From Cryobacterium arcticum (GTDB lineage: Bacteria; Actinomycetota; Actinomycetes; Actinomycetales; Microbacteriaceae), in contig NZ_QHLY01000004.1 in NCBI RefSeq assembly GCF_003185895.1, positions 1-64,000 of the forward strand: a stretch of 64,000 nt of DNA, read 5' to 3'. A model generated the notes under the pieces. It was given only the letters and a program-made list of their open reading frames with translations. It did no database searches and was not told where the DNA came from. The stretch's first letter is position 1, and each line of letters opens with the position of its first letter. Positions 52,119-60,662 of this stretch are shown here, one piece after another. The translations under genes and the position numbers were made by a program.

Positions 52119-53604
52119 GGGCAGCAGCGGCAGCGCCCGGGGTGACGGGGCCGGGTGTGCCGGCGGCTGGTCTGAGCATCGAGCCCGGATCGACCGGGCC
52201 CTGGTCGAGCCGGAACGGCGGGTACTCGTCGCGCATCAGGGTGGCGTAGACGATCACCCGGTACAGCCAGCGGTTGAGGCCGATGATGAGGTCGAAGAGC
52301 CCGCGGCGGTAGCGCCCGGTGAAGAGCAGGATCACGGCGGCGATGACGACCAGCACGGCCAGGAGGGAGAAACCGGCCCTGGCGCCGGTGGCCCAGTCGG
52401 TGGTCCAGGGCGTGCCGCCGCCGGCGAGCCACCAGCCGGTGCCGCCGGCGATGATGGAGACGATCACCAGATGAGGGATGACCAGGAGCCACCACTTCAC
52501 CAGGACCAGACCGTGCAAGAGGCGGTCGGGGTAGTCCACCTCGAGGTCGGCCGGGTAGTCGGTGGCTGCGAGGGTGAACGGCGGGTACCTGTCGGTGCCG
52601 AGCGCCGAGTAGGCGTAGAAGCCCACCCGCCAGTTCCAACGCAAGACGCCGACGTTGTAGTTGAAGATCGCGTTCGGGTACCGGCCGGTGAACAGGATGG
52701 CGAAGCCGGCGACGATGGTGCTGATCCAGAGGCCGAACCACAGGAAGAACAGCACGATCAGGTGCGGGATCACGAGGATCCACTTGACCAGCCACAAGGC
52801 GCGGGAGAGGTCGGGGTCGAGCCGGCCGTTCAGTCGCGCCGGATAGTCGGCGCCGGGCGCATCCGCATCTCGCGGGCCTGCGCCGGGAGCCGGCTGGCCT
52901 GTGCTGCCGCCGGTTCGGCTGGACGGCGCCGGGCCGCCCCGGCCGAGCCCGATCACCCCGAGGATGACCAGGACAACGCCGACCACGAGTACGAGGATGC
53001 CGATCAGCAGGAGGGTGATCGCGATCGGGGCGAGCAGCCCGGACCGCACGCCGGCACGCAGGTCGACGGCGACGGGCCGGCTGGCATCCGCGTTCATCAC
53101 CACCACAGTCCAGGAGCCCGGCTGCACCGACCAGACCACTTCCTGCGTGCCCGGCCCGCTGGCCGAGACGGTCCAGATGTCCTCCCGCGCCGGCGGGGTG
53201 GGCCGGTCGGAACCGGCGATGTCGCCGTAGCGCACCCGGAACGGGGTGGAGTCGATGCCGCGCACCTCGGTGTGTGCGACATTGTCGAGGTAACGATCGA
53301 CGTCGCTGCGGGGTGCGATCCCGATGAAGACGTCCTCACCGGTGGTTCCGGTCGCCTCCAACCGGATGCGGGCGACGTCGATGTTCATCGGCGGGGTGGT
53401 GCCCGTCGTGGTCACGTCGCCCAGGGCCGGGCTGGTGAGGGCGTAGGAATTCGCCGTGAACGATGCTGTGCGGGTGGAGAAATAGCCGTTCTCGCCTTGC
53501 ACCGCGGCGGCAACCCCGGCGACGCTGCCCGTGGCGGTGAGCCCGATGCCGGCCAGGGCCAGAATCGTGCCCAGAATGAGCATGATGAGGGGACCTGGCT
53601 TCAT
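52105..53604 (-). CDS. DUF4389 domain-containing membrane protein
   Basis: 499 residues from ATG 53604. A first membrane segment (about 5-28) is followed by an extracytoplasmic beta-rich domain (about 40-190, including DVARIRLEATGTTGEDVFIG), a second segment (about 190-220), a Pro/Gly linker, and two DUF4389 modules: YPARLNGRLDPDLSRALWLV with WRVGFYAYSALGTDRYPPFT, then YPDRLLHGLVLVKWWLLVIP with WLYRVIVYATLMRDEYPPFR. The repeated YPPF pattern is a DUF4389 mark. The function is unknown. A TTGACA lies about 93 bp upstream on the minus strand (53697-53692), but no clear -10 follows it. Confidence 0.85.
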   Translation of the reverse strand: MKPGPLIMLILGTILALAGIGLTATGSVAGVAAAVQGENGYFSTRTASFTANSYALTSPALGDVTTTGTTPPMNIDVARIRLEATGTTGEDVFIGIAPRSDVDRYLDNVAHTEVRGIDSTPFRVRYGDIAGSDRPTPPAREDIWTVSASGPGTQEVVWSVQPGSWTVVVMNADASRPVAVDLRAGVRSGLLAPIAITLLLIGILVLVVGVVLVILGVIGLGRGGPAPSSRTGGSTGQPAPGAGPRDADAPGADYPARLNGRLDPDLSRALWLVKWILVIPHLIVLFFLWFGLWISTIVAGFAILFTGRYPNAIFNYNVGVLRWNWRVGFYAYSALGTDRYPPFTLAATDYPADLEVDYPDRLLHGLVLVKWWLLVIPHLVIVSIIAGGTGWWLAGGGTPWTTDWATGARAGFSLLAVLVVIAAVILLFTGRYRRGLFDLIIGLNRWLYRVIVYATLMRDEYPPFRLDQGPVDPGSMLRPAAGTPGPVTPGAAAAAHDPR

Positions 53605-53719
53605 GACAACGGGACCTTTCCGAACGAAAAGGGTGCGGGCAGATGCGCAGCGCACACGGCTTTCACGTGCAGTCAGCGTTCTCCCGAACTATCGGGCTGT
53701 CAACCCTGGCGGCGGCCGG

Positions 53720-54946
53720 TCACCCCAGCAGGCGACGCAACTGGGCGCCGATGGCCGCGTTCTCGATCAGGAACCCGTCGTGGCCGTACCCGGACTCGAG
53801 CACCACCGGGTCATCGGCACCGTCGGCGCTGCCGGAGCCGAGGCCCCTCCCGGCGGGGAGCGCTGCCGCGATGATGCGCTGGCCGTCGACGGGGAAGAGC
53901 CTGTCACTGTCGATGCCCACCACCAGGGTGCGGGCGGTGACGCGGGCCAGCGCCGCGGCGACACCGCCGCGGCCCCGGCCGACATCGTGCGAGTTCATCG
54001 CCTCGACCAGGGTGATGTAGCTGTTGGCATCGAAGCGCCGGGTGAACTTGTTGCCGTGGAAGTCCAGGTAGGACTCCACGGCGAACCGCCCGTTCGAGCC
54101 CAGCGGGGTGATGCCGCTCTGCCAGCTGCGTTCGAAGCGCAGGTTGAGCTCGGACGGGCTGCGGTAGTTGAGCAGGGCCATCCGTCGGGCCAGCGCGAGG
54201 CCCCGGCTCGGCCCGTCACCGGCATCGGCGTCGTAATAGTCGCCGGCACGGAAGAGCGGGTCGGTGCGGATGGCTTCGATCTGCACCGAATTCAGCGCGA
54301 TCTGGTCGGCCGTGGTGATCGGCGGGGCGGCGAGGATGGCGAGCCTGCTCACCCGGTCCGGGTGTTCGATGCCCCATTCCAGCACGTGCATGCCGCCCAT
54401 CGACCCACCGACGATGGCCGCCCAGGTGTCGATGCCGAGGGAATCGCTGAAGGCGACCTGCGCGGCGACCTGGTCGCGGATGGTGAGGTAGGGAAACCGC
54501 GGTCCCCACTCGGAGCCGTCCGGGGCGAGGGAAGCGGGGCCGGTGCTGCCCTGGCAGCCGCCGAGCATGTTCGGTGCCACCACGAACCAGCGGTCGGTGT
54601 CGATGGCCAGCCCCGGCCCGACGATGCCGCTCCACCAGCCGGCGGTGGGATGCCCGCTGCCGGACGGGCCGACCAGGTGGCTGTCTCCGGTGAGGGCGTG
54701 CAACACCAGCACGGCATTGTCACGGGCGGGGGAGAGCTCTCCCCAGGTCTCGTAGGCGATCCGTACCGCGGGCAGATGACCGCCGGCCTCGAGGGTGAGC
54801 GCGCCCACATCCGCGAATTGCCGCCGGCCGACCGGGTCGCCGTCACGCCAGGCACCCGTGACCGGGGGCTTGCCCATGACTGAGCGCACCTGCGCGTCGG
54901 TGATGAGACTGGACGGGACGGTGTCCTCGGAGTATTGCCATTCCAT
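53720..54946 (-). CDS. metX: homoserine O-acetyltransferase
   Basis: 408 residues. An alpha/beta hydrolase fold with the nucleophile Ser in VGGSMGGMHVLEW (about residue 179), Asp in VVGIDSDRLFPV and His in SGYGHDGFLIEN; the N-terminal LHALTGDSHLVG gives the oxyanion region. It makes O-acetylhomoserine (or O-succinylhomoserine in some members) for methionine synthesis and feeds MetY, encoded upstream. The gap between them contains a strong hairpin (55014-55078). Confidence 0.96.
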   Translation of the reverse strand: MEWQYSEDTVPSSLITDAQVRSVMGKPPVTGAWRDGDPVGRRQFADVGALTLEAGGHLPAVRIAYETWGELSPARDNAVLVLHALTGDSHLVGPSGSGHPTAGWWSGIVGPGLAIDTDRWFVVAPNMLGGCQGSTGPASLAPDGSEWGPRFPYLTIRDQVAAQVAFSDSLGIDTWAAIVGGSMGGMHVLEWGIEHPDRVSRLAILAAPPITTADQIALNSVQIEAIRTDPLFRAGDYYDADAGDGPSRGLALARRMALLNYRSPSELNLRFERSWQSGITPLGSNGRFAVESYLDFHGNKFTRRFDANSYITLVEAMNSHDVGRGRGGVAAALARVTARTLVVGIDSDRLFPVDGQRIIAAALPAGRGLGSGSADGADDPVVLESGYGHDGFLIENAAIGAQLRRLLG

Positions 54947-55013
54947 ACGGCTTTATTCTGGCCAGTTTCGGCTGCCGCCGTGGATTGTTACGTCACGTGC
55001 GCGCGCTCGCGAG

Positions 55014-55078
55014 TTCGCGAGAGCGGCCGAACGGTTGCCTCCCGCACGGGAGGCAACCGGCTTGCCGCTCTCGCGGAA
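55014..55078. repeat. strong two-part hairpin between metY and metX
   Basis: The outer stem TTCGCGAGAGCGGC (55014-55027) pairs with GCCGCTCTCGCGGAA (55064-55078), and the inner GGTTGCCTCCC (55033-55043) pairs perfectly with GGGAGGCAACC (55048-55058), separated by symmetrical 5-base internal loops and a 4-base terminal loop. It lies 11 bp after the metY stop on the transcribed strand. There is no T-tract. Confidence 0.85.
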
Positions 55079-55089
55079 CGTGGCTGGCT

Positions 55090-56418
55090 CTAGGCGTTCG
55101 CGCGGGAGGCGAGCACCACGGCGCGGGCCGCAGCCAGACCGGCCTCGAGGTCGGCCTGCAGGTCGGCGACGTTCTCGATGCCCACCGACAGGCGCACCAG
55201 GCCCGGCGTGACTCCGGCGGTGAGCTGCTGCTCCGGGGTGAGCTGGGCGTGCGTGGTCGAGGCCGGGTGGATCACGAGGGAGCGCACATCTCCGATGTTG
55301 GCCAGGTGGCTGAACAGCTCGAGGTTGTCCACCAGCGCGCGACCGGCATCCACCCCGCCCTTGAGTTCGAACGACAGCACCGCGCCCACGCCCAACGGCA
55401 GGTACTTGTTGGCTGCGGCGTACCAGGGGCTCGACGGCAGGCCGGCGTAGTTGACCGAGGCGATGTCGGGGTGGTTCTCCAGGTACTCGGCGATGGCCTG
55501 CGCGTTCGACACGTGCCTCTCGATGCGGAGGCTCAGCGTCTCGATGCCCTGGATGAGCTGCCAGGCGCTCGCCGGGGCGATGGACGAACCGAGGTCGCGC
55601 AGCAGCTGCACTCGGGCCTTGATGATGAAGGCGAGGGAATCGCCGACGGCGGTGGTGTAGCTGGCGCCGTGGTACGACGGGTCGGGTTCGGTGAGCCCGG
55701 GGAATTTCTCCACGTTGTCGGACCACTTGAACAGGCCGCCGTCGACGACGACGCCGCCGATGATGGTGCCGTGGCCGCCGAGGAACTTGGTGGCAGAGTG
55801 CACCACGATGTCGGCGCCGTGCTCGAACGGGCGCAGCAGGTACGGCGTTGCGATGGTGTTGTCCACGATCAACGGCACCCCGTTGGTGTGCGCGACCTCG
55901 GCGACGAGGGCGATGTCGAGGATGTTGATCTTGGGGTTGCCGATGGTCTCGGCGAAGAACAACTTGGTGTTCGGCCGCACCGCGCGGGCCCACTCCTCGG
56001 CGTCATCCTGGTTCTCGACGAAGGTGGTGTCGATGCCGAGCTTCTTGAGGGTGTATTTGAAGAGGTTGTAGGTGCCGCCGTAGATGGAGCTGGACGACAC
56101 GATGTGGTCGCCGGCCTGGGCGATGTTGAGCACCGCGAAGGTCGACGCGGCCTGACCGCTGGCCACGAGCAGGGCGCCGGAGCCGCCCTCGAGGGCGGCG
56201 ACGCGCTCTTCGACCACGGCCTGGGTCGGGTTCTGGATGCGGGTGTAGATGTTGCCGAATTCGGCCAGCGCGAACAGGTTCTGGGCGTGTTCGGCGTTGT
56301 TGAAGACGTACGAGGTGGTCTGGTAGATCGGGGTCGCCCGGGCGTTGGTGACGGGGTCAGGGCGGGCCCCGGAGTGGACCTGCTTGGTTTCGAACTTCCA
56401 GTCGGCGGTGTCGCTCAT
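55090..56418 (-). CDS. metY: O-acetylhomoserine aminocarboxypropyltransferase (O-acetylhomoserine sulfhydrylase)
   Basis: 442 residues. The PLP-binding Lys lies in HSATKFLGGHGTIIG (about residue 208), the cofactor Asp region in PLIVDNTIATPYLLRP, and the N-terminal QVHSGARPDPVTNARATPIY and IYTRIQNPT are typical. It makes homocysteine directly from sulfide and O-acetylhomoserine. The leader (56419-56587) holds a GCGGAG...CTCCGC hairpin at 56469-56487 but no recognisable SAM riboswitch. Confidence 0.96.
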   Translation of the reverse strand: MSDTADWKFETKQVHSGARPDPVTNARATPIYQTTSYVFNNAEHAQNLFALAEFGNIYTRIQNPTQAVVEERVAALEGGSGALLVASGQAASTFAVLNIAQAGDHIVSSSSIYGGTYNLFKYTLKKLGIDTTFVENQDDAEEWARAVRPNTKLFFAETIGNPKINILDIALVAEVAHTNGVPLIVDNTIATPYLLRPFEHGADIVVHSATKFLGGHGTIIGGVVVDGGLFKWSDNVEKFPGLTEPDPSYHGASYTTAVGDSLAFIIKARVQLLRDLGSSIAPASAWQLIQGIETLSLRIERHVSNAQAIAEYLENHPDIASVNYAGLPSSPWYAAANKYLPLGVGAVLSFELKGGVDAGRALVDNLELFSHLANIGDVRSLVIHPASTTHAQLTPEQQLTAGVTPGLVRLSVGIENVADLQADLEAGLAAARAVVLASRANA

Positions 56419-56587
56419 GGTCGGTCTCCCTGTTCCTGCTCGAGCCGCATGCCCGAGTAATCAAGTGTGCGGAGCAAGCCACTCCGCGTCTCTGCAGCAA
56501 CCATAGGCAGCGTGGCCGCGTGCGACAACGGGCCTGTGAAACACAGCGTCATCTGCGCGCGGCGGCGGTGGGAAGGGGCGCGCCGGT

Positions 56588-57709
56588 CTACGGCTTGCCG
56601 GGCCCGTGCGGCAGCACGATGGTGCCGGTGCGCGTGGATGGTTCCTGACGGAACAGCCAGCGCAGCCGGGGTTCGACGAGGGGGTGGAAGATCCGTCTGA
56701 CGATCGGAAGCGACAGCAGCACCGAGATGCCGATGGACAGCAGGATGATCGCCGGCAGCACCCAGAACGGCTGCGGCCCGTCGAGCACCCCGGTCTCCCG
56801 GAGCGGGTAGAGGAGGAAGGTGTGCAGCAGGTAGATGTACATGGTGGCGGCGCCGAGCGGGGTGAACCAGGTGGCCCGGCGTGGCATCAGGATCAAAAAG
56901 GCCAGGATGAACAGGAACGACGCGAGCATCAGGCCCAGCCGGATGACGCCGGCCCAGAACTGGTCGTAGCCGAACTGCCAGTAGGCCTCGTCGTACAGGG
57001 TGAAGCTGCGCAGGCGCAGGTCGCGCACGCCGACGATGTTGATCGCGATGGCCACGGCCAGCCCCGCGAAGAGGGCGATCGCGCCGGCCCGCCAGCGCCA
57101 GACGGCGGCGGGGGACAGGTGCAGCCACCGGTCGGTGAGCGGCCACTGGCGCAGCTTCCAGCCGAACACGAAGAACGGCAGCAGGCCCAGCGTGCGGGAG
57201 AGCGAGAAGGTGCTGTCGATGTCGCCGACGTAACCGGCGCCGACCGAGATGACGATGCTGATCAGCAGCGGGTAGCGCAGCAGCACCAGATACGGCAGCA
57301 TCACCCGCCAGATGGTGAGGGCGATGAGGAACCAGAGCGTCCAGGCCGGGCTGGAATAGTCGACCCTGAGGGTACCGCTGAGCGCCCAGCTCACCAGCGT
57401 CCAGATGGTCTCGAAGATGAAATACGGAAAAACGACGTCGGTGATCAGCCGGTGCATCTGGCGCGGACCTGGCGGCCCCGACTTGGCGAAGTACCCGCTG
57501 ACGGCCACGAACACCGGAACATGGAACGCGTAGATGAACAGGTACACGCCGTATGCCGGATCGGATTCGCCGATCAGCTTGAGAATCGCGTGTCCGATCA
57601 CCATCAGCGTGATCGCGATCCAGCGCGCGTTGTCCCAGAGGGGAACGCGGCGCTTGGGCTTGTGGTGGCCGGCGGGCGGTGCTGCGGTGGGCGAACTCAT
57701 CGGGTCCAT
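56588..57709 (-). CDS. acyltransferase family (OafA/YrhL-like) membrane protein
   Basis: 373 residues from ATG 57709 (MDPMSSPTAAPP). Nine to ten membrane segments with the acyltransferase 3 signature near the N-terminus (WDNARWIAITLMVIGHAILK, about 28-47, with the conserved His) and FIYAFHVPVFVAVSGYFAKS in the next segment. Members acylate cell-surface sugars or other acceptors; the substrate is unknown. Its promoter shares the hexamer TATTCT/AGAATA (57719-57724) with the divergent SDR gene, and both transcripts look leaderless. Confidence 0.88.
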   Translation of the reverse strand: MDPMSSPTAAPPAGHHKPKRRVPLWDNARWIAITLMVIGHAILKLIGESDPAYGVYLFIYAFHVPVFVAVSGYFAKSGPPGPRQMHRLITDVVFPYFIFETIWTLVSWALSGTLRVDYSSPAWTLWFLIALTIWRVMLPYLVLLRYPLLISIVISVGAGYVGDIDSTFSLSRTLGLLPFFVFGWKLRQWPLTDRWLHLSPAAVWRWRAGAIALFAGLAVAIAINIVGVRDLRLRSFTLYDEAYWQFGYDQFWAGVIRLGLMLASFLFILAFLILMPRRATWFTPLGAATMYIYLLHTFLLYPLRETGVLDGPQPFWVLPAIILLSIGISVLLSLPIVRRIFHPLVEPRLRWLFRQEPSTRTGTIVLPHGPGKP

Positions 57710-57718
57710 TCTCCGGGC

Positions 57719-57724
57719 AGAATA
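57719..57724. promoter_or_regulatory. shared -10 hexamer of two divergent leaderless genes
   Basis: AGAATA on the plus strand lies 5 bp before the SDR ATG (57730). Its complement TATTCT lies 9 bp before the acyltransferase ATG (57709). Only one of the two genes could be served at a time. Confidence 0.45.
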
Positions 57725-57729
57725 GGGCA

Positions 57730-58515
57730 ATGGGCAAAAAAAGAGTTGTGGTCACCGGTGCGAGTTCTGGAATCGGAGCGGCCACCGTGCGGCTGTTCCG
57801 CGAGCATGGCTGGGATGTGGTGGGCGTCGCCCGCCGCGCCGACCGGCTTGAGGCGCTCGCGCAGGAGACCGGGGCGGCCGTGTTCACCGCCGACCTCACC
57901 GTGCAGGCCGACGTGGATGCGCTGCGCGACTACCTCGCCGCATCCGGCCCGGTGAACGCCCTGGTCAACAACGCCGGCGGTGCCAAGGGCCTCGACTCGG
58001 TCGAAGCGGCGCCCATTGACGACTGGGCCTGGATGTACGAGATCAACGTGCTCGCCGTGAAGCGCGTCACCAGCGCGCTGCTGCCGTTGCTGCGCGCCTC
58101 GATCTCCCCGGCCGAGACGGATGCGTCGGCCAACATCGTGAACATCACCTCCACCGCCGGGCACACCGCCTACATCGGCGGCGGCGGTTACAACGCGGCC
58201 AAGTTCGCCGCGCACGCCATGACCGAGGTTCTGCGCCTGGAACTGAACGGAGAGCCGATCCGGGTGATCGAGGTGGCCCCCGGCATGGTGGCCACCGAGG
58301 AGTTCAGCCTGGTGCGCTTCGGCGGCGACGAGGCCAAGGCCGCCGCCACCTACAACAACGTGGTCAACCCGCTGGTCGCCGAGGACGTGGCGACCGCGAT
58401 CGTGGGCGCCGTCGAACTGCCGGCCCACGTGAACATCGACCTGCTCGTGGTCAAGCCCGTCGCCCAGGCCTCCACCACCCTGATCGCCCGCGGTCCGCTG
58501 GTGCCCCGCGCCTGA
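57730..58515 (+). CDS. SDR family NAD(P)-dependent oxidoreductase
   Basis: 261 residues. A Rossmann fold with TGASSGIGAA (about 9-18), NNAGGAKGL, and the catalytic Ser/Tyr/Lys in VNITSTAGHTAYIGGGGYNA with AAKFAAHAMTEVLRLEL. Basic residues after the second strand (ARRADRLE) suggest NADP preference. The layout is like YdfG (serine or 3-hydroxy acid dehydrogenase), but the substrate is not clear. It is convergent with actP across hairpin family B. Confidence 0.92.
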   Translation: MGKKRVVVTGASSGIGAATVRLFREHGWDVVGVARRADRLEALAQETGAAVFTADLTVQADVDALRDYLAASGPVNALVNNAGGAKGLDSVEAAPIDDWAWMYEINVLAVKRVTSALLPLLRASISPAETDASANIVNITSTAGHTAYIGGGGYNAAKFAAHAMTEVLRLELNGEPIRVIEVAPGMVATEEFSLVRFGGDEAKAAATYNNVVNPLVAEDVATAIVGAVELPAHVNIDLLVVKPVAQASTTLIARGPLVPRA

Positions 58516-58570
58516 TCCCCCTCACCCGGGCTCACCTCGGCCCGCACCCTTGGCTCTCCCGAGAGCCGGT

Positions 58571-58636
58571 AACTGTTCCCCGTGCGGACAATTGCGGCCG
58601 GCGCACCGGCCGCAATCGTCCGCTTCGGCAACAGTT
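58571..58636. repeat. dispersed hairpin, family B, copy 2
   Basis: GTGCGGACAATTGCGGCCGG pairs with CCGGCCGCAATCGTCCGC around CGCA, with further pairing AACTGTT/AACAGTT outside (58571-58577 and 58630-58636). It matches 16966-17030 along its length and lies between convergent genes. Confidence 0.9.
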
Positions 58637-58653
58637 AGGCGGGGTGAACGGGG

Positions 58654-60276
58654 CTAGTGCTCGCTGGCCTTCTCGGCGCCGAAGCCGGTGAGCGAGCGCA
58701 CCGCCATCTCCGCGGCGAGCTTCGGGTCCTCCGGGCGGCGGCTCGTGACCGAGCCCAGCCAGCCGAGGAAGAAGCCCAGCGGGATCGAGATGATGCCGGG
58801 GTTGTTCAACGGGTAGAGCGCGAAGTCAACGCCCTCGCCCAACATCGAGGTGGGTGTGCCGGAGAACACCGGCGAGAACACGATCAGCAGGATCGCCGAC
58901 CCCAGGCCGCCGTACATGCTCCAGAGCGCGCCACGGGTGTTGAAGCGACGCCAGAACAGCGAGTACAGGATGGTGGGCAGATTGGCGCTCGCCGCGACGG
59001 CGAAAGCCAGGGCCACCAGGAACGCGATGTTCTGCCCCTGCACACCGATACCGCCCGCGATGGCGAGGATGCCGATCACCACGACGGTGCGCCGGGCGAT
59101 CTTGACCTCGCCGTCGGGGTCGCCCTTGCCCTTCTTGATCACGCTGGCGTAGATGTCGTGGGCGAAGGACGTGGCCGCCGTGATGGTGAGGCCGGCCACG
59201 ACCGCGAGGATGGTCGCGAACGCGATGGCCGAGATCAGGCCGAGCAGCAGCGGGCCGCCGAGCGCCAGGGAGAGCAGCGGAGCGGCCGAGTTGACCCCGC
59301 CGGGGGAGGCGAGGATGGTCTCGGACCCGACCAGGGCGGCGGCGCCGAAACCGAGCACCAGCGTGAACAGGTAGAACGCGCCGATCAGGAAGATCGCCCA
59401 GACCACCGACCGCCGCGCTTCCCGGGCGCTGGGCACGGTGTAGAACCGCATCAACACGTGCGGCAGCCCGGCCGTGCCCAGCACCAGGGCGATGGCCAAG
59501 GAGATGAAGTCCAGCGGGTTCTGGCCGTACTGCAGGCCGGGCGCCAGGATGGCGTCTGCCGGTGTGGCCGCGGAGTTCGCCACCGCGGCGTCGAGCAGGG
59601 TGGACAGGTTGAACCCGTTCAGCACCAGCACCCACACGGTCATGACGCCGGCGCCGATGATCAGCAGGAACGCCTTGACGATCTGCACCCAGGTGGTGCC
59701 CTTCATGCCGCCGATGAGTACGTAGAGGATCATCAGGCCGCCGACGACTGTGACCACGATGGACTGGCCGAGCTTGTCGTTGATGCCCAGCAGCAGCGAG
59801 ACCAGGCCGCCGGCGCCGGCCATCTGGGCCAGCAGGTAGAAGAAGCACACCGCCAGGGTCGTGATGGCCGCGGCGACGCGCACCGGCCGTTGCGCCAGCC
59901 GGAAGGAGAGCACATCCGCCATAGTGAATTTGCCGGTGTTGCGCATCAGTTCAGCGACCAGCAGCAGGGCCACCAGCCAGGCGACCAGGAAGCCGATCGA
60001 GTAGAGGAAGCCGTCGTAGCCGTTCACGGCGATGGCGCCGACGATGCCGAGGAACGACGCCGCGGAGAGGTAGTCGCCGGCGATCGCGAAGCCATTCTGC
60101 GGACCGGTGAAGGAGCGGCCGCCGGTGTAGTAGTCCGCAGCGGTGCGGTTGTTGCGGCCGGCCCGGATCACGATGATCAGGGTGACGGCCACGAAGGCCA
60201 GGAAGATCGAGATGTTGAGCACCGGGTTGTTCTCGGTGGTCTCCACCGCTGCCGCGGCGAGGCCGAACGCGCTCAT
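58654..60276 (-). CDS. actP: cation/acetate symporter ActP
   Basis: 540 residues with about thirteen membrane segments of the sodium:solute symporter family. Conserved pieces: DYYTGGRSFTGPQNGFAIAG, SAASFLGIVGAIAVNGYDGF, LPHVLMRFYTVPSAREARRS and FAVAASANLPTILYSLFWRR. ActP takes up acetate, and often propionate or pyruvate, with Na+. Here it is followed upstream by its DUF485 partner and by prpE, so propionate is a likely substrate too. It starts inside the last 4 bp of the DUF485 gene. Confidence 0.94.
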   Translation of the reverse strand: MSAFGLAAAAVETTENNPVLNISIFLAFVAVTLIIVIRAGRNNRTAADYYTGGRSFTGPQNGFAIAGDYLSAASFLGIVGAIAVNGYDGFLYSIGFLVAWLVALLLVAELMRNTGKFTMADVLSFRLAQRPVRVAAAITTLAVCFFYLLAQMAGAGGLVSLLLGINDKLGQSIVVTVVGGLMILYVLIGGMKGTTWVQIVKAFLLIIGAGVMTVWVLVLNGFNLSTLLDAAVANSAATPADAILAPGLQYGQNPLDFISLAIALVLGTAGLPHVLMRFYTVPSAREARRSVVWAIFLIGAFYLFTLVLGFGAAALVGSETILASPGGVNSAAPLLSLALGGPLLLGLISAIAFATILAVVAGLTITAATSFAHDIYASVIKKGKGDPDGEVKIARRTVVVIGILAIAGGIGVQGQNIAFLVALAFAVAASANLPTILYSLFWRRFNTRGALWSMYGGLGSAILLIVFSPVFSGTPTSMLGEGVDFALYPLNNPGIISIPLGFFLGWLGSVTSRRPEDPKLAAEMAVRSLTGFGAEKASEH

Positions 60277-60620
60277 GCGCGGGCCTCCTGCTCGAGCTCT
60301 GCGCGCAGTTCGGCGCCGAGCGGATCGAGGGTGCGGTTGGAGAAGCCTACGTACCAGATGGTGATGGCGAAGGTGGTGACGAACTGGCCGAGGCCGAGCA
60401 CCAGGCCGAGGTTGACGCTGCCCCAGACCGGCTGGGCCATCACGTCGGGCAGGTAGGCCGCGACGATCACGAAGCCGAAGTACCAGACCAGGAAGAACAC
60501 CACCAGCGGAATGACGAACCTACGCCGCCGCCTCTGCAGGTTGACGAATCGTGCAGAGGTCTCGAAGGCGACATAGTCGATCGATCCTCCCGGCCGGGTG
60601 TCTTTCAGTGATTCCTTCAT
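60273..60620 (-). CDS. DUF485 domain-containing protein (YjcH-like)
   Basis: 115 residues with two membrane segments (about 36-56 and 72-93) and a basic cytoplasmic start (NLQRRRRRFVIPLVVFFLVW). DUF485 proteins are nearly always encoded just before actP and are thought to help assemble or regulate it. It overlaps actP by 4 bp. The start ATG 60620 was chosen for its position 42 bp after the prpE stop and the purine-rich AAAGGAG upstream. Confidence 0.92.
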   Translation of the reverse strand: MKESLKDTRPGGSIDYVAFETSARFVNLQRRRRRFVIPLVVFFLVWYFGFVIVAAYLPDVMAQPVWGSVNLGLVLGLGQFVTTFAITIWYVGFSNRTLDPLGAELRAELEQEARA

Positions 60621-60662
60621 GGGGGCTCCTTTGCTCCGGTGAGATGGATGTGCTGAGAAAAG

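Noticed and set aside
56419..56587. SAM riboswitch before metY
   Set aside because: The leader has one short hairpin and the words GCAACC-like, but the multi-stem core and conserved bases of SAM-I, SAM-II or SAM-IV riboswitches are not visible.
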